8,401 nucleotides of DNA, taken from RYN-431 sp036388295. GTDB lineage: Bacteria; Planctomycetota; Phycisphaerae; Tepidisphaerales; Tepidisphaeraceae. A program made the position numbers and the translations under genes. The stretch is taken from contig DASVSC010000002.1 of the NCBI GenBank assembly GCA_036388295.1, positions 1 to 8,401 of the forward strand, given 5' to 3'. Positions 6,414 through 8,401 of the stretch are shown here, piece after piece. The notes below the pieces were generated by a model. That model did no database searches. It was not told where the DNA came from and saw only the letters and a program-made list of their open reading frames with translations. Position 1 is the stretch's first letter. Each line of letters starts with the position of its first letter.

Positions 6414-7407
6414 AGAATTGACCCAAGAACGCTTCGTCGTTTTCGTAAAGGTGCCGAATGTCGTCGATGCCGAACCGCCGCATCGCCAGCCGGTCCAAGC
6501 CCATACCCAGGGCGAAGCCTTGGTAGACGTCCGGGTCAATGCCGCCATTGCGCAGCACTTCCGGCCGCATCATGCCGCTGCCGAGGATTTCCATCCACCG
6601 GCCGCGCCACAGCACGTCGACCTCGGCCGACGGCGTCGTGAACGGGAAATAGCTCGGCCGGAAGCGCAGTTGAATGTCGTCACCCAGCAGGGCCGTCAGC
6701 AGCGTGTAGAGCGTCTGCTTCAGGTCGGCGAAGCTGACGTCGCGGTCGATGCAGATGGCGTCGATCTGGTTGAAAATCGGGTAGTGGGTGGCGTCGATGT
6801 CGTCGCGCCGGTAGCACCGCCCCGCCGTCATCGCCCGGATCGGCGGCGTGCTGTTCTGCGCCTTCATGCACCGGATCTGAAAGGCCGTCGTGTGCGTGCG
6901 CAGGACGTGGCCGTCCTTCGTATAGAAGCTGTCGTGTGAATCGCGCGACGGGTGCCAGTCGGGCGTGTTGAGCGAGTCGAAGTTGTGGAACTCGTCTTCG
7001 TATTCCGGGTAATCGTCGTAGCGGAAGCCCATGCCGATGAGAATGGACTTTACTTCGTCCAGAACCTGCGTGATCGGGTGCCGCCGCCCGACGCCACGGC
7101 GAAGGCCAGGCAGAGTGACGTCCAGGCCGGCGGCGCGTTTCGGGCCGTCACCGAAGTCGGCTTTGCGGGCGTCGAGCGCGGCTTGGGCCGCGTTCTTTGC
7201 CCCGTTGACGGCTTGGCCTACCTTCGGCTTGTCCGGGCCGGGGACGGAGCCGACTTGCTTGAGGAACTTCGTCAGCACGCCGTCTTTGCCGAGGTACTTG
7301 ATGCGGACCTGCTCGAGCTGTTCCGCAGAGGCGGCGGCGGCGATCTCATGAGCGGCGTCCAGTCCGGCGGAATCGATCGCGGTAGTTAGGTCGGCCAAGC
7401 TGCTCAT
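6412..7407 (-). CDS. pheS: Phenylalanyl-tRNA synthetase alpha subunit
   Basis: Catalytic alpha subunit of class II phenylalanyl-tRNA synthetase; with PheT it charges tRNA-Phe in the cytoplasm. 331 residues, normal for bacteria. The N-terminal about 90 residues form the helical coiled-coil arm (LEQVRIKYLGKDGVLT), followed by HPITQVLDEV, the class II motif 2 region (LRTHTTAFQIR, then GRCYRRDDIDATHYPIFNQI), FRPSYFPFTTPSAEVDV, MEILGSGMMRPEVL, and motif 3 GFALGMGLDRLAMRRFGIDDIR, ending LGQF. All expected motifs are intact. ATG 7407 is chosen because the typical N-terminus starts there; a TTG at 7449 would add 14 residues with no homology. No clear Shine-Dalgarno is seen. It is the first gene of the minus-strand series, and its promoter should lie in or beyond 7408-7480, overlapping the divergent gene's leader. 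Confidence 0.97.
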   Translation of the reverse strand: MSSLADLTTAIDSAGLDAAHEIAAAASAEQLEQVRIKYLGKDGVLTKFLKQVGSVPGPDKPKVGQAVNGAKNAAQAALDARKADFGDGPKRAAGLDVTLPGLRRGVGRRHPITQVLDEVKSILIGMGFRYDDYPEYEDEFHNFDSLNTPDWHPSRDSHDSFYTKDGHVLRTHTTAFQIRCMKAQNSTPPIRAMTAGRCYRRDDIDATHYPIFNQIDAICIDRDVSFADLKQTLYTLLTALLGDDIQLRFRPSYFPFTTPSAEVDVLWRGRWMEILGSGMMRPEVLRNGGIDPDVYQGFALGMGLDRLAMRRFGIDDIRHLYENDEAFLGQF

Positions 7408-7467
7408 CGTTGGACCGCGTGTGATACCGCCAACGCCGAATGCAGGCAAGCCATCACGGCGTCGGAC

Positions 7468-7474
7468 AAGGAGG
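7468..7474 (+). promoter_or_regulatory. Strong Shine-Dalgarno for the desaturase gene
   Basis: AAGGAGG lies 6 nt before the ATG at 7481. It is the main argument for that start over the in-frame ATG at 7541. It sits in the 73-nt divergent gap with pheS, which also contains a 6-bp inverted repeat (cgttgg 7408-7413, ccaacg 7430-7435) of unknown meaning. Confidence 0.6.
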
Positions 7475-7480
7475 CCGGGA

Positions 7481-8401
7481 ATGAGCGACGAGGCGCAAAT
7501 GCGCCGCCCTGAAGCCGGCCGATTCGTTATACTGCGACGGATGTCCGAAACGCCCGTTTACCGCAAATACCGGCGGACCCTGCTTTCGCCCCAGCGAGTT
7601 CGCGAATTGTCCCAACTGCGCCCGGCCGTCGCGGTGCGGGATACCGCGCTCTGCTGGCTGGTCATCTTCGCGTGCTGGATTGGCGTGGCGGTTTATCCGG
7701 CGTGGTGGACGGTGCTGCTGGCCGTCGTGATCATTGGAACACAGGCGTACGCGCTGATGATCCTCGCACACGACGGCCTGCACCGTCGGCTGTTCAATGG
7801 CGTGAGGGCCAACGACCTGTTCAACGACCTTTGCATCGTCGGCAGTTTCGGTGCGATCACCCGCATCAACAACCGCAACCACCTGTCCCACCACCAGCAC
7901 CTTGGCAGCCATGAAGACCCGGACCGGTACAAATACATCTGCATCAACAAAAGCACCGGGCTGGAACTGCTGAGTTACCTTATCGGCGCTCAAGTGTTCG
8001 TGTCGATTCACAACGTGCTTCTCGGCCGAAGGGAGCGGACCAAGGCCGCCGTTAAGTCGGCAAAGCCCGGATACGTCGTTCGCGATCTGGCCATTCTAAT
8101 CGGCTGGCAGGCGATGCTGTGGACGCTGGGCTGTTTGTTCATCGGCTGGTGGGCGGTGCCGGTGCTGTGGTACCTGCCGTTTTTCCTCTTCGCCCTGCTC
8201 GGCGACAACTTCCGCACGTTCGCCGAGCACACGGTCGTCGGGGCCGACCATGACGCCGACGACCATCGGCTGATCACTTACGTCTCCAACCCGATCGAGC
8301 GTTTGTTCTTCTCGCCGATGAACATGAACTTCCACACGGCCCATCACCTGTGGACGAGCATTCCGTACTACAACCTGCCGACCGCCGACGCGGAGATTCG
8401 G
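7481..8401 (+). CDS. Membrane fatty acid desaturase, 3' truncated by window
   Basis: The first 307 residues of a di-iron membrane fatty acid desaturase (PF00487-type), cut by the window edge. It would introduce a double bond into an acyl chain, using O2 and an electron donor, at the cytoplasmic membrane. All three histidine boxes are present: H97-D-G-L-H101, H134-L-S-H-H138 and H285-T-A-H-H289, plus an A-E-H at 248-250 typical of the family. Hydrophobic segments lie at about 55-72, 76-95, 162-180, 201-222 and 224-240. Start: ATG 7481 has AAGGAGG at ideal spacing. ATG 7541 is the alternative: family-like sequence begins there (MSETPVYRKYRR), and a TATACT at 7528-7533 ends 7 nt before it, which would fit a leaderless transcript. 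The gene is divergent from pheS and has no evident link to the minus-strand genes. Substrate and double-bond position cannot be told from sequence. Confidence 0.93.
   Translation, partial: MSDEAQMRRPEAGRFVILRRMSETPVYRKYRRTLLSPQRVRELSQLRPAVAVRDTALCWLVIFACWIGVAVYPAWWTVLLAVVIIGTQAYALMILAHDGLHRRLFNGVRANDLFNDLCIVGSFGAITRINNRNHLSHHQHLGSHEDPDRYKYICINKSTGLELLSYLIGAQVFVSIHNVLLGRRERTKAAVKSAKPGYVVRDLAILIGWQAMLWTLGCLFIGWWAVPVLWYLPFFLFALLGDNFRTFAEHTVVGADHDADDHRLITYVSNPIERLFFSPMNMNFHTAHHLWTSIPYYNLPTADAEIR
7528..7533 (+). promoter_or_regulatory. Candidate -10 box inside the desaturase 5' end
   Basis: TATACT matches the -10 consensus at five of six positions and ends 7 nt before ATG 7541. No good -35 element is found about 17 nt upstream (cgccct). 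If it is real, transcription would start at or near that ATG. It may be chance. Confidence 0.25.

Noticed and set aside
6303..6548. Small open frames across the pheS-pheT gap giving NAKTPRR or LGVLAF peptides
   Set aside because: They are translations of the repeated 8-mer palindrome, present on both strands, and overlap the ends of pheS and pheT.
7454..8011. Minus-strand open frame (185 codons) opposite the desaturase
   Set aside because: The plus-strand frame encodes all three histidine boxes; the opposite frame is low-complexity and has no recognisable motif.

Overview
The window reads as chromosomal DNA of a GC-rich bacterium, most likely a planctomycete (Phycisphaerae-like). This is inferred from three things: a secreted protein with a C-X4-C-H haem-type motif of the sort common in planctomycete cytochrome-like proteins, a threonylcarbamoyl-AMP synthase-like domain fused to a low-molecular-weight phosphatase, and a small membrane protein with planctomycete-like sequence. 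No 16S or other taxonomic marker is present, so the assignment is tentative.

Layout. Seven genes lie head to tail on the minus strand, transcribed from about 7407 down to 99. In order of transcription they are pheS (6412-7407), pheT (3925-6306), a Sua5/TsaC-like plus arginine-phosphatase-like fusion (2774-3880), rpiB (2271-2735), a small secreted OB-fold-like protein (1813-2256), a secreted TPR plus haem-motif protein (525-1739) and a single-pass membrane protein (99-512). Most gaps are 12-75 nt, so the series could be one operon. The exception is the pheS-pheT gap, which is filled by a large imperfect palindrome (6316-6413) built from an 8-bp motif repeated three times in each arm. A divergent plus-strand gene, a membrane fatty acid desaturase, starts near 7481 and runs off the right edge. 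Positions 1-98 hold no gene I can recognise.

How the genes fit together. pheS and pheT encode the two subunits of phenylalanyl-tRNA synthetase. The next two genes keep the order Sua5, YwlE, RpiB, which is also found in Bacillus subtilis (ywlC, ywlE, ywlF), but here the first two are fused into one polypeptide. The last three minus-strand genes are cell-envelope proteins of unknown role.

Most notable points: the Sua5-YwlE-type fusion whose phosphatase loop carries the Thr associated with arginine-phosphatase specificity, and whose Sua5 domain lacks the usual S-A-N motif; an RpiB in which the usual catalytic Cys and ring-opening His positions are both replaced; and the palindrome between the two PheRS subunit genes, followed by a T-rich tract just before the pheT start.
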